DNA of 64,000 bases, taken from contig OX377205.1 in the NCBI GenBank assembly GCA_947396885.1, forward strand, positions 77,658,969 through 77,722,968, read 5' to 3'. Position numbers and translations under genes: made by a program. The notes beneath the pieces were generated by a model, which was given only the letters and a program-made list of their open reading frames with translations, did no database searches and was not told the DNA's origin. This DNA comes from Heligmosomoides polygyrus polygyrus (Eukaryota > Nematoda > Chromadorea > Rhabditida > Heligmosomidae). Of the stretch, positions 1 through 11,103 are shown piece after piece (position 1 is the stretch's first letter; each line of letters starts with the position of its first letter).

Positions 1-1053
1 ACAGCACCATCTTTATTGAGAATTTTTATGAATGGGGTCGAGACGTGCAGAACACTTGATATGTCATCTGTGATTGTTTTGAGCGAATCATCTGCACAAT
101 TGCATCTAGTTGGTGAGACTTCTACATTGCTGTAGCAGACCATTTTGTTCCAACAGTTTTTGAAGCTATGCAAGGCTTGTTCGTGAGTAGCGCATTCGAC
201 CGGTAGACGGAAACCTTCGGGAACGATTAGAGATTCGTTGTCCGTTGATGCAAATCTGCTGGAAAGTATGAGCGCTGTGCATTTGGAGATTGATATCGCT
301 GTTAATGAGATGTTTTCGAATTTCTGTGGAAGGTATGGTCTGAGGAACAGGGATTTGTAGGTATTTTTGTTGAAAATAGATATGCGTATCCTCAGGTGGA
401 CGCGTGGGACCCATTTAAATATTACGTATACTGCTTCATTTCATGGCACATGAGCCACGCGATAGAAGGAACAAGAGGGAAATGGTAAAAGGCAGCCACA
501 CGCCAATTCTCCACATGATGGTTGACAACCGGAGTAACCAGGATTTCGCGACGCGTTTGATAGCTCTGGTACGATAGAAAATGGCTTCAGCTCGGAACAT
601 GTGTTATCCGTGCACGATCCCATTTTTGAGTATCGTGTGACGCTAAAGATTTTTGGTTGAGAGTCTCTTGTAAAAAACAGCGTTCGCTTTGAACAAGTCA
701 TTTCTGTTGCCTGTCGCTCTGCATATATAGTTCCAACAGTCATATTTGAATGAGGAATACTGATGCAGACCATGCTGTTCATATCATTGAACAAAATTTC
801 TCTGTTGAACTGGAAGGAGCAGTTGTTTCGAGAAGTGAACATCAGTTCAGTGTTGTGTCTAGTAACCTTGTTGGCATGCCGTTACGCTTTCATACAGGAA
901 CGCTAGGCTGATTACTACAAGAACTGCGATGGCTAAGCTCGTTGCTTTGCGCGCTTTTGTCAGCTTGCTGTAAGCTGCTGAGCTGGAGCACAATGCGTGC
1001 ATGTGTTGGCGGGCTTGTTTCCGTACTTTTTCTTGAATGTTTGAATCATCCAA
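1..1053 (-). pseudogene. env-like glycoprotein remnant of BEL/Pao element 1
   Basis: Minus-strand reading frames at 859-1053, 441-842 and 1 to about 420 appear to be successive pieces of one degraded glycoprotein. The first has a hydrophobic run (AIAVLVVISLAFLY) that could be a signal or anchor. The second is cysteine-rich, ending in a CGELACGC cluster followed by a CSFYRV motif. The last again holds clustered cysteines. This resembles the phlebovirus-type (class II) fusion glycoprotein carried as a third gene by some nematode BEL/Pao elements. Stops and frame changes separate the pieces, and the element runs off the window start. Confidence 0.6.
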
Positions 1054-2157
1054 TCGTAATTTTGTGGAACGAGTTGGATTCCTTTGATAGCCCTGTCTGA
1101 TCTTCCTCGAAGACTGTCCTTTAGAAGTAGCATCTTCTCGACAGTAGCGAGTGTGTTGTTATTATGTACGAGGGTCTCACATTTTGCCCAGAACTCGGGA
1201 AACTCTTCTTCCTTCCCATAGAATTTAGGCATATTGATCCTTGGTGCCGGGATTGTTGGAGTTATTTTGGCATGTTCTTCTAAGACTCCTCTAAAATGCC
1301 CTCCATCATAGTTTTCTTGAATGGTGGTTCTTATGTTCAGCACTTCATATTATACTTATGCTCGAATGGCCCATTCGAATAGGTATTCGAATGATTTTCA
1401 TTCGAATTTGAATATTCGAATTCGAATATTCGAAAAATCGCATTTTTCGAATATATTCGATTACGAATGCTCGAAATTTTCGGTTTTCGAATGAACCTAT
1501 GAACAAATTCGGATGATTTTCGTTCGAATTTAAATATTCGAATTCAAATATTCAAAAAAATCGCGTTTTTCGAATGTATTCGAATTCGAATGTTCAGAAA
1601 AATCCCATTTTTCGAATACATTCGATTTCGAATGCTCGAGAATTTTCGATATTCGAAACCATTCGAATATTCGAAATTTAAGTATAAGTATACTTCATAC
1701 TATGACTCAGCTCTGAGCAGATAGTTCTGTGAGTTGATTGTGAGTTGATGATGATTCCTAGCTTGCGAGCTAGTCGTTTTCTGTTGCTTTCCGCTTCAGT
1801 AAGCCTCGTGCCGAGCATTAAGCTAAGTTTCGTTGCCTCTCTAATCACCTCTGTGAATTTAGTCTCCTTCTCTGTGTTTTCAATTTCTTGCAGTGGACTC
1901 TTGTTGTCCTCCTTGTTCTTCGTGTTGTCGTATTCGAACTTTATTTTGTCGACAAGCGTCTTTACTGCGGATCTAGCGAAATCGACTGGCGCAATGCCGG
2001 CATGAAGAAGGTCTATCCTACGTAGGATTTCCTCGTACTGAACAGCGTCATCTTCCGAGAAGCTTTGCGCTTTAGTGTACTCTTTGAATGTGTTTAGGAG
2101 TGTCTTCAGCGTTATGAAGCTCAGTACGATAGGCTTTCCAAAGACTATAGATTCCAT
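960..2157 (-). pseudogene. BEL/Pao gag fragment, split by an insertion
   Basis: Two minus-strand segments, 1678-2157 (N-terminal, charged and helical) and 960-1343. The latter has the gag signature PKFYGKEEEFPEFWAKCE and an NYDWMIQTFKKKYG close typical of BEL/Pao gag (DUF1759-like). A TTCGAA-rich element sits between them. At about 1,020 the gag frame runs directly into env-like sequence with no protease, RT or integrase, so pol appears deleted from this copy. Confidence 0.75.
1354..1691. mobile_element. TTCGAA-rich palindromic MITE-like insertion in gag
   Basis: About 340 bp made of overlapping self-complementary TATTCGAAT-type words, each similar on both strands. It starts ACTTATGCTCGAATGG and its reverse complement starts ACTTATACTTAAATTTCG. 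It is flanked by ACTTCATATTAT (1342-1353) and ACTTCATACTAT (1692-1703), a probable target-site duplication with one mismatch. Relatives occur at about 35,290-35,705 and 53,690-54,105. Confidence 0.7.
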
Positions 2158-2740
2158 TGCTTTGCTGAGAATGGGGGGACCACTGCGGGTCTCTTCAAAC
2201 CAGAGATCTCTGGTTTACTGGTCAGTGGACCAGTTTTTTCCGCGCACTGTGCAGCGTTTGGCCGATGCACCAAAAACTGTGCAGGCGGTTCAGTGGCAGA
2301 GTTTATCCGATAAGGCGAAGCTCGAAGAAGATTGCCGTCGCTTATATGCGCTAGCGACATGAACAGATAAATATTACACAGAATAAAGAATGCATCTAGG
2401 CTAACACATCGCGAGGTCGCAATTCCTTGCGACAGTTCCAGCATGCAGGACTTGGTCAGAGTTGAGTTTTGAACATGACCACGGCATTGTTTTGGAGTGT
2501 ACGGACATTTCGACTACATTGCATGTGGGGTTGCAGTCGCCGTGATCATTTTAGGTTTTCATACGGAAAACTGGTCGTTGCAGGCGCGCACGCGGGTTTG
2601 AACTCGCCAGCATTAGTCACCGTTGCGCGAACTAGTCCAGCTGCTGTCAGCTGTCTGCACACGGAATCGATCGTGCGAGCACGAGTAATTGTACTCACAT
2701 GCAAGCCAGCGATCTGTTGAGTTGAGTTCGCGGCATCGAA
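2075..2740. other. sequence between the two BEL/Pao carcasses
   Basis: The left edge overlaps the start of the element 1 gag. From about 2,170 to 2,740 I see no gene. This is where a 5' LTR or leader of element 1 and a 3' LTR of element 2 would be expected, but I could not define LTR ends by eye. Confidence 0.35.
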
Positions 2741-2746
2741 CTCGAC

Positions 2747-3773
2747 TCAAGCTGAAAAAAATGACTCAACCTTTCTCGCATAGAACACTGAAACTGGCGT
2801 CGTCGCAGAGCACTTCCGCTTGTGCTTTGCAGCCCAGCCAGTTATTATCGACTGGGCTCCTTTTGCGCAGCTATAGCATCCTTTTAATGTTTCCACTCTG
2901 ATGGTGCAGATGTTCTCATCAACAACGACATCGGGGTTCAATTCATCCTCAACGCTGATGACGATTTCCGAAGTTGTCATTGAAGTGACACTGGCATGGA
3001 GTGATCCCGACTGCGATCGACTGAGCGTCACGAATGGGTAAACGACTGGCAGCCGGTTGTGCAAATCATCGAACCATTCAGTAATGTTTGCATCCTGGAA
3101 ACGACAATTTGCCTTTTTTCTGCTGGAAGGCAGGAGCAATAGTCTATTACTGTACAGCACATATTCTGGGCGTCCTCTTTGGTGTCACATCGAAGTGCTG
3201 GGGATATTCTGCCGCCTCAAACTGCAGTATTCTTCCCATCAGAGATGAATTATGTATGCAACATAGGAAGAAGAGGAACGGCAATTGAGCTAAGGGTTAG
3301 CGCCAAACTTTCCACTTCACCGGAACATTTAGTACAAAATGATCGATTACTGTGGATGTTCCTTGATGTACATCAACAAGAGTTAGTTGTACTTTCGCTG
3401 CTTCTGTCCACCGGTTGCAGTAAAAGATCTCGAACACTTTTGGGGACTTAGGCACCATGTAGACGCGATAGAACAAGCATCCAGAGCTTAAAAAGCCGGG
3501 TCCACCGCATGATTCGACGCAAGCTGTGTTACCAAGATACTTGTTCCCTTCTTTAAGAGTGTTCCCCTCGCCTGCCGCGGGCCGCGGTCTCGAGCTGCCT
3601 CGTCCTCGATGGGAAACCGTCAAAAAATCGATGTTCCCGAAATCGGTCGAAATTGATACCATTCGATAGCACTTTTCATGGTGAACAGAGTGGTTCCATT
3701 GCGAGTGTTGAGAACTCAATTCTGGCTGAGTAAGAGCGCAAAAAATTCTAACTGCTATCTTCTGCCGCTTCAA
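2747..3773 (-). pseudogene. env fusion-glycoprotein remnant (phlebovirus G2-like) of a BEL/Pao element
   Basis: Minus-strand segments 3297-3773 and 2747-3160 in different frames. The first has a cysteine and glycine cluster (ESCGGPG) followed by SSGCLFYRVYMVP, the same module as in the env remnant at 441-842. The second has IRVETLKGCYSCAKGA, matching the cysteine-rich stem region of phlebovirus-type G2 glycoproteins. Family knowledge: class II fusion proteins of this type are the env of nematode BEL elements. The gene is broken by frameshifts and stops. It could belong to the element whose pol lies at 7-12 kb. Confidence 0.65.
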
Positions 3774-3779
3774 ACTGGT

Positions 3780-5235
3780 AGCTGACGCTATTGCAGTCTA
3801 GGCAGCTGAGGTATTCTTAACATGTAATCCTAAAGTACCCTGAACGGCCTGTTCGCGTACGTTTTGAGGCTGTCAGCTTGCCGCGACTTCCCGCAGTGCT
3901 CCAACGAAATCGGAAAAATACGCCACACAAGCCTCACCATGTTCGCACCACTGTAACATTGCCCCTTCCTAAGCTCTACTTTAGCGAACTACTAGTCCGT
4001 TCTACTGTCTACAACCCCACTCGATTGATAGGTTCAGTCCTATATGCATTGTGCACGGCGCACTCCAAAGGTTAGCTAGACAGCTTTAGAACAATTCCTG
4101 AGTAGAGCGGCTGCAAACTTCTGATAATACTCCCCAAACGCCGGCTTTACGGGATGTCGCGCTCACTCGATTGATAGGTTCGATCCCATATGCATTGTTC
4201 ACGGCGCACTCTCGGAGGATTCATGGCACGACGGAACACTTTACGCCATGCTTGAGATGCAAGTGGAATATAAGCTTCTCCAGTGCCAAAAAGTCTGCTC
4301 CAGTCATCTTTGATCACCCACTGCGAAAACGCAGTGGTCCGGCGAAGTTGTACACATGCCTGTGTAGATCTCGAAGAACGAATCGAACGGTACCAACCGT
4401 TTCTCGGAAAACCTCAAATTGGAGGAATTGTGAGCATGCAACGGTTCTCGACGCCTTGCGGCCGACTCGTCCGCGGCCGGCCTTCTCAATGGAGCGCAAG
4501 TTTTCAATTTCGGCCATTTTTGATCTTTCATATGAAATGTATATACCAGACGATAGTGCTTGATCTCCTGAGCTCAAATGTTTCCTTGGTTTTTGAAATC
4601 GATGAATTTATGGCGAGTTATAGCAAAAAGACGCAAAAACCACAAAAGTGCGGTTTTTTCGGCGTCTATTCAAAAGACGCGTTCGGTACTGTACACTGAC
4701 ATAAAGTAATCCGCAAACATTTTGGAGTTGCTAGTGTTATCTCATGCTCAAGTCCCACCTAAAAAAGATCTGGAATGCACTCTGTCATTTTTAGTTTCTT
4801 TTTGCAGTAGCTGAAGAAACGTTTCGGACTACCACAACAATTCTTTTTTACTTCATTATCTGGTGATTGGCCAACGCTCGCTTGAGCTTGCAAGACAACT
4901 TAGCGTAGCGGGGATCTCTTACCATTAAGCTGGAGGAATGTAAATAATCAACCTTGGCTTTGAGGGAAACTAAGCGTCTTGGGTATTTTTCGAGAACATC
5001 ATTGTACCTTAACAGTGGCACATTTTGTTATAAGGCGATGCGATATACTGAAAATTTTTGTGTACAATTCGTCAACGTTAGAAGAGGAGTAACATATAGC
5101 CACCCAGTCTATTCCAACAAGGGACAAAAGGACACACAGTCGCCTTTGAAAAACCTTCTAGTTTGTCTACAACTGTTAGTTCGTTAACTCGGAAACTGTG
5201 AAGGAAACCAGGTGTGAAAGGGGGAAGAACGCGAA
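3780..5235. other. gene-free stretch with a ~50-bp direct repeat
   Basis: No coding signal recognised. A near-copy pair lies at about 4,019-4,070 and 4,163-4,212 (CACTCGATTGATAGGTTC, then a shared TATGCATTG and CACGGCGCACTC), 145 bp apart. This may be an LTR or subterminal remnant. Confidence 0.5.
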
Positions 5236-5239
5236 CGGC

Positions 5240-6660
5240 TGCAGTTACGCTAGGTTGCAATACTAGTAAAATATTTAAAAATTTTAGACATGCGTTTGGT
5301 ATTTCACCAACTGCTTCACGTTTACGAAATTGACAAAGCTGAAAAACTCTGTTGAGGAACGGGTTGTGATGTTTCCTCTATGACATAAGCCCCCCCCCCA
5401 ATTAATGGTTGGAAAATTGAAGTCATCTATCAAAAGAATGTGCTCCTTGCAGTCATCGAGATGGTAATGGAGAAAATCTGTCAACTCGAAGAAAGTTGTG
5501 ATGTGCAGGATGGGCTACGGTAACATAACAGAAGAATGATATAGCCATCCTTGGTTTCGACTTGCAAAACGAGCGACTGCATCTCATTGTAGAAATCCCT
5601 TTCCGCTAACAGTGTACGGGAGATACGCTTATATACAAGCGCCAGCACCCACTTCCGGTTCTATCACCTCTTCGATCACAGCGATACACTGCGTATTGAG
5701 AGCTATAGCTGAGGATGGCATCATAAACTGTTTGAGGTTTACACCAACTTTCCTATGAATACTGCACTTGGTAGCTGTGATAGGAAAAGATTCAAGTCCG
5801 GGATTTTATTGACCTTTCATTAAAGAGAAAGAATTTAAATTCGTTGGAAATTGTGAGTTGAGGGAACGGTTGTGCTGAGCGAGTTGGCAGTTCGGTTTGT
5901 GAGTTGAGGGAACGGTTGTGCTGAGCGAGTTGGCAGTTCGGTTTCAGAGAGGAAGAAGAGGGAGCCGACGGCTGAGATGGGTGGAGAGGTGTTGGCAACG
6001 ATTCAGCAAGCGGAAGATTGGGATGACCACGCCGCTCTGGTAAATCACGCGGATTGCTCAGAAGGTGAATGGCAAGGTCGCTAACGACAAAAGCTTATCT
6101 TCTTGGGAATTCCTTACGCCTGCTTTCTTCCGCAATGAACGATCGTAGTCCAGTTCCTCCTTTGTGTAGTCCTTTCGAGCATATGAGTGAACGTACTCCT
6201 TTGTTGACGACTGCCTTCCAGATCTCATATGCGCTAACATCTTATCCCTCAGTTCCTGGCTGCCTAGAAATATTTTGATTATACGAGGGCACAAGCGTTT
6301 AATGGTTTTCGCAGTTTTGGATGCCCATGAAAGGTGATTTTGCCAATGTTAAACTCGCTTAAAAAAAGCTCATCCCCAGAGGTCTCAACGACCTCTTTGA
6401 TGGCTTCCTTATCGAACGCTGTTGTGGCTGCATCAGTGGCCTCCTCACCTATGCAGACCCATGTGATGTGGCACGTTTTCGCATCCACAAGCGTTGCGTC
6501 AGTCTTGAATTTAACTAAGGTGCTGTAGAGGGCAGACCTTGGGTCCAAACCTCTTTGAGATTCCGACGCAAGTCTGTCCTCCAAAGCACCAAACCTCTGA
6601 ATGATCACGGCCTGCGATTCTTGAAACTTAACAAAAAGGTCGAATAACTTCAAAATAATC
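5240..6660 (-). mobile_element. LINE fragment (ORF1 and endonuclease), CR1/Jockey-like
   Basis: Minus-strand order. An ORF1-like piece at 6279-6653 continues at 6058-6294 (motifs GKITFHGHPKLRKPL; RIIKIFLGSQELRDKMLAHM). The start of ORF2 lies at 5792-5998. An endonuclease segment at 5284-5484 contains HILLIDDFNFPTINW, the conserved GDFN-type motif of the LINE AP endonuclease with G changed to D. Several stops; no reverse transcriptase remains. It sits inside env of the surrounding BEL element, so it probably inserted there. Confidence 0.7.
5853..5944. repeat. 46-bp tandem duplication in LINE ORF2
   Basis: Two adjacent copies of a unit that begins GTGAGTTGAGGGAACGG and ends GGCAGTTCGGTTT, identical by eye. 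Confidence 0.9.
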
Positions 6661-6699
6661 GCTAAAGAAGGAACCGCTCAAAATAATCACCCCATCGCT

Positions 6700-6954
6700 T
6701 CAGCTCGGGAAGCAGCCATGATGGAGCCTCTTCGATGGAGTTCTTCTTCGGTGCCATAGAGATCGAATAGACCACACAGAATTCCTCTGCGCAGACTCAT
6801 AAGGAGTTCGTGATGGAGATATGAGTTCAGTTCCTCCCGGAATGCATCGTATGTAGTGAGGAACGTTTCTTGCTTGAAAAGAGCAAGAAACCATTAGAAA
6901 ACAAAGAAGGGCGAGCAGAATTAAGAAAGCAGGTACGTCTTCCAGAAATGACAT
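6700..6954 (-). pseudogene. env N-terminus of BEL/Pao element 2
   Basis: Starts directly downstream of the integrase in transcription order. It has an N-terminal hydrophobic run (AFLILLALLCFLMVSCS) that fits a signal peptide, followed by IRCIPGG. The frame is lost soon after, and the LINE begins about 50 bp further on. Assignment rests mainly on position and signal peptide. Confidence 0.5.
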
Positions 6955-6966
6955 GTTTCTTAGTAC

Positions 6967-7540
6967 TTAATGACATCTAGTGTCTGTTCCTTCTTTTGAA
7001 TTGTTCACACGAGGACGAAGATTGTACGTGTGTCCTGGAGCATTCGCATTTTCCTCTCCTCTCGAAAGTTCTTGCCCGTTGATCGAAGAATCGTTCTCGG
7101 ATGACCCTTCCTCAAGCTCCAGAGGTATTAGTAAGTCTACAGGACGTCGTATCAGTCGCTGACCGGATAAAACGATTACCGCTTCTCTTGATACACCGTC
7201 CGGACCTACCGGTAAGTCCTTGATCCTTCCTATTTTCCATGCGTGACGCGGTTTAACTTCATTTAAAATGAGTACCAAAGCACCCTTTCTCAAAGTCAGA
7301 AGACCGCCTTTCTTGGTACCCACTTGACGTTGATGCTTTTTTTTCAAGGTGGTTAGGTATATGCTCTCCAAAACCTCTATATGGCTTGGCACCAGCTTTG
7401 AAAAGCCTAAATCGCTTGCTTTTACGTGAGTAGCGGTAAAAGTTCTTCAGGAGGCAAGTAAGATAAATTGGGTCCAAGGAATCATCGTTCGTAGCCTCAA
7501 AAGAAAAGAAGTACTCCATGCCTCTTTGAATGAAGTCCAC
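6967..7540 (-). pseudogene. integrase C-terminal domain of BEL/Pao element 2
   Basis: Overlapping minus-strand frames 7259-7540 and 6967-7392. The second holds GALVLILNEVKPRHAWKIGR and the following basic stretch, the DUF5641-type C-terminal domain of BEL/Pao integrases, and ends in HTYNLRPRV, a common end of these polyproteins. At least one frameshift. Confidence 0.85.
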
Positions 7541-7570
7541 CGGTCTGAGAATCTGGTGGGTATTAAAGGA

Positions 7571-8342
7571 CTAGTCCATGTATAAAAGAGGGTGACAATT
7601 TAAGAGTGTCTCGATTTCAGCAATTACTGTTGAGAGTCCCTCATACCAGAGCTGGGCCTTTCCAAGCGACTTGTAGGGAGACAGTTTAACGGATTTAATC
7701 AGCCTTTCATGAAAGCCTCCTTGCCAGGAAGCATAAGGCGTTACGTGCCGCCACTCGATCTCCCTGTCACTTAACTCGCGCGCAATTGCTGAATCGCTTT
7801 TCGCATCCTGCGCGCATTCCATGAGCATCGTTTCTCCTAGTGTAAAAGTTGGAGCCTTATCGCTAATTATTACTCGCGGTACCACTATTCTTGCAGAGAA
7901 TCTACGAAGAAAATTGAGGAATGCTATCGTTGGCAGGTCGGAGACGATATCTAGGTAGACCATTCGAGTCACCATGAAGGTAATTATGCAACCGTAGCAT
8001 TTCCTTGGGTTATATAAAGAGGCAATTCTAAAGCTATATAAAGAGACCCGAAGTAAGTTAACCCAACATTTTTGAATGGGTGCGCAGGAATCACTCTTTC
8101 AGCTGGTGGGTTGCTTTGCAGGGTGTTTCTGTATGGAAGATTATTGAACTTTTGGCAAACATGCATTGACAAACTTGTTTCGTCACTTGCGGCCGAATCT
8201 TGGGAATCCAGTACTCCTGGCGTATCAGTGATATAGCGTGATTGACGCCTGGATGACCTTTCCCATGGCACTCGCGTATGACACGTTTGGCTATTAATAT
8301 TTTGTACATCACCAAGATTGGATTTTTCGCAGATTGGGACAT
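7571..8342 (-). pseudogene. integrase (zinc-binding and catalytic core) of BEL/Pao element 2
   Basis: 8091-8342 gives the H2C2-type zinc domain (ECHGKGHPGVNHAISLIRQEYWIPK then CQCMFAK, with one cysteine-pattern change). 7571-7975 gives the catalytic core, with a DLPTIAFLNFLRRF helix, ISDKAPTF around the second catalytic Asp, and the ASWQGGFHERLIKSVK block that contains the catalytic Glu. The frame breaks between them near 8,000-8,090, so it is inactive. Confidence 0.9.
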
Positions 8343-8363
8343 ATTAGCCTTAGTAAATTGTTC

Positions 8364-9308
8364 TTAGCGCCGTACAATGCCTTCATAATCTCCTTTCACA
8401 TTCAGATGGCTGAGGCTCGAGAGGACTACATAACTGCAATGAATGCTTTGGTGGTAACGAATTATTGCAATTTTATCCTCCCTCAGCTCGTTACCCGACA
8501 GCATTTTCCTGAACGAGGTTATAAGTTCCTCAGAATTAGCTGCTGGAAATCCTGAAAGGCTTCTACGTCGAATTCGACAGCGGATCACTCATGCGATGAT
8601 CCTCTCCGCTTGTGTGAACGTGTATTTGCCTGCTCCGAGCTCACTAGTTCGGATATCGACTTGCCTTTCACAACAGCCGTTGAGACGTTTTGTGGAAGTT
8701 CAACGTCTGGCAGCACCTCGGCATCAATGTCCTCATTGATCCGAAAGAGATTGCAGGTCTGCGGCCATTTACGCTTTCTTTCAGGAAGGGCGGTCAGTTC
8801 CACCAAAGGTGGTTTGTCATGCCCTCCTTGTTCACGCCACGCCACTCATACGTCTCAGCCATTTCTTGTAGGCTGTACACCAAGTTTCTCCCTTTGTTGA
8901 GCCGGTTCAAAACCATTTCACCAGCAGCTTTGCCTGGTTTTGATTGCAGCCAGCTGAAGACTATTTCAGAATCCAAAAAATGAAAACTTCCCGGATTGTG
9001 GCGTGACTTTGCAGCTGCTCAAAAATTGAATGCATTAAGCGGGCTGTCAAGGTATAGGCGTTCGGTTCTAGCTTTGGAATGGTTATTGTGCTCTTTAGCG
9101 AGGAAAGCTTTGAACGCGCCATTAAGAGGTGACTTTCCTGCTCCGAAGCGAGATAGGAAAATGCTGCAATTGCGTCAGCGCTTGCGTCCAACATATTCTC
9201 CATGAGCTTCAGAGAGTTTGCACGAGGCAGGCTTTTGTGGAACCCATTTATGCTCCCTATGATATTGTTCCATTTGTTCTCAAAGTCAGGTTTCAGGGAG
9301 TATCCCAA
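8364..9308 (-). pseudogene. RNase H and linker of BEL/Pao element 2
   Basis: 8961-9308 reads like the Pao-type RNase H region (LPRANSLKLMENMLDASADAIAA, an A-S-A-x-A-x-A pattern). 8794-8976 continues it (MDSEIVFSWLQSKPGK, with the conserved DSEIV Asp). 8585-8845 and 8364-8588 look like the linker before the integrase. Multiple frameshifts. Confidence 0.75.
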
Positions 9309-10200
9309 TCATACATGGCTTGCCAAAGTGTTTTAACGAACACTTTGATACCGGGAGTGAGAGGTGACGCGAGATTATGGCTTAATACTACAGGCAATTT
9401 CCACTGGTCCCTCTGGGTAATCCACGTGATACCCAGAACATTTGACGACAAATCTGACGACTTGTCCTGACTAGCCACTTCTATAAGGAATGAGGAGTAT
9501 CCCCGTAAATTCATTCCTAATTCCTTGAAAATTTCGTTTGTTCTCTTGTACTTGTAGGCTGAGCCTTCCCCGCTGTCAGATGTCAAGAGAAGGTTGTCTA
9601 TATACAGGTTTCTTTCACCTCTTGAGCCAGTGGAGTATCCACAGCGTACGTATCGAGATGGAAATGCGTGGTAGAGAAGAAGAAGAAATGGCGCGCAGAC
9701 TAACCCGAACGTTACTCGCGTTAAACGCAGCGTTCTGGTGTTCTCCATTGTTGGGGAAAGATGGTGGTTATGAAGCCACAAGCACCGAATGGCATCGCGG
9801 TCCTTCTCGTAAGTCTCACTTAAAGAAACGCCTTTACTACATCCGAGATTATGCCATATTTACCTATGCGAGGGCGTAGCAGTATTCCGAACAGAGAACG
9901 CAGTATCACCGGACCACGATAGAGCACTTCATTTAGTTAAGGACAACTATTGTAATGCGCTCAAGCATCAAGAACGATCCACAACTTTGTAGTAGCCTTA
10001 TGCGAAGTGAGAACCGCTTGAATGGTGATGTAGTGAACTGGTGATCCCTGCTCTGTTACGTTCTCCTCTACTTCTTTAACGATGTTCAATTCCAATTGCT
10101 CTTGGAAAATCGCATTGTATTTTTCAAGGAGTTCTAGAGTTTTTTCCAGAGAGTTCCATGTGCTAGTCAGCCGTCTGACAGCAACAGCTCGATTATCTAG
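9293..10200 (-). pseudogene. reverse transcriptase of BEL/Pao element 2
   Basis: 9293-9781 contains LTRVTFGLVCAPFLL and NLYIDNLLLTSDS. The latter is the YxDD-region equivalent of Pao elements with D-N in place of D-D, followed by IFKELGMNLRGY. Upstream, 9,800-10,200 has decayed RT motifs in changing frames. Inactive. Confidence 0.8.
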
Positions 10201-10305
10201 AAGTGGCAGATGATTTATTTTCCATGGTAGACGATCATAGTAGCCATCTGTTCATCTTTCAACACTCTCATTGAATGAATCCCACACTCTTCTGTCAATC
10301 ATTGC

Positions 10306-10367
10306 CTTTTCCTCCTTTTCCGATAGCCCGAACTCCTCCGTTCGGACTATCGGAAAAGGAGGAAAAG
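10306..10367. repeat. near-perfect hairpin, 27-bp arms, 8-nt loop
   Basis: CCTTTTCCTCCTTTTCC and the following bases to 10,332 are repeated in reverse complement at 10,341-10,367, with a single mismatch and the loop CTCCTCCG. It lies within the decayed pol region. Confidence 0.9.
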
Positions 10368-10563
10368 CCAAAAGCCCAAAATTTGACCCATTTGCCATTT
10401 TTGTTTTCTTCGTCAACTGGAGCAGTTTCGACAGTGTTCACCTGACACGACTGATCGTCGAAGAACCAGTATTGGTGCCACTGTTGCTCCTCCTTTTCAG
10501 CTCTGTCTACTCCAACTTGGAGTACATTGGGAAGGGAGCTGATTGTTCCAGTGAGAAGGCACC

Positions 10564-10836
10564 CTAAGTAAATGTGGGGATATGGAAACCTGAGGGAAGA
10601 CGCGTTGGGGGAGCATCGCCCCTAATGAAAGGCCACAGTTGATCGAAGCCGATCAGAATGCGTGGCTTATTCCCAGAAACTCCTTTTGTTGGCAGGCTTA
10701 TTGGACTGTTCGCCATTTCAGCAATTCGCCATTTTCTGTCCTCCTCTGAAAGAGTGTACATCTTGGGAATGACAGAATAAGTCATTAGACTCCGCAAATG
10801 CGACTTTCCCTCGTCGTCCCAGATTGGAAGCTGCAC
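10564..10836 (-). pseudogene. aspartic-protease region (DUF1758-like) of BEL/Pao element 2
   Basis: Contains PRILIGFDQLWPFIRGDAPP and TRLPSGF, the conserved end of the BEL/Pao protease domain. The catalytic D-S/T-G motif is not seen in frame; the sequence upstream is frameshifted. Confidence 0.8.
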
Positions 10837-11103
10837 TTACGACATTTCGTATTTTGTATCTTATTCGATCCAAATGTTACCAACCGAAGTGTTGTTTCAG
10901 CCGTCGTAGCGAGGTAGAGCTCATCGGCCAGATCGGTATAGATGAAGGAAAATTCAGCTTAACTTTCTTCAAAAAATTAGCTTTTGGGTCTACTACTGTC
11001 ACCTCTCCCGTTGGGAGAACAGTGATTGAACGTCCTTCTTATGTAGTATAAACCTCTACGAGAATAGGGATTTTTCCATCACTCTCCCTATTCGATACGA
11101 GGT

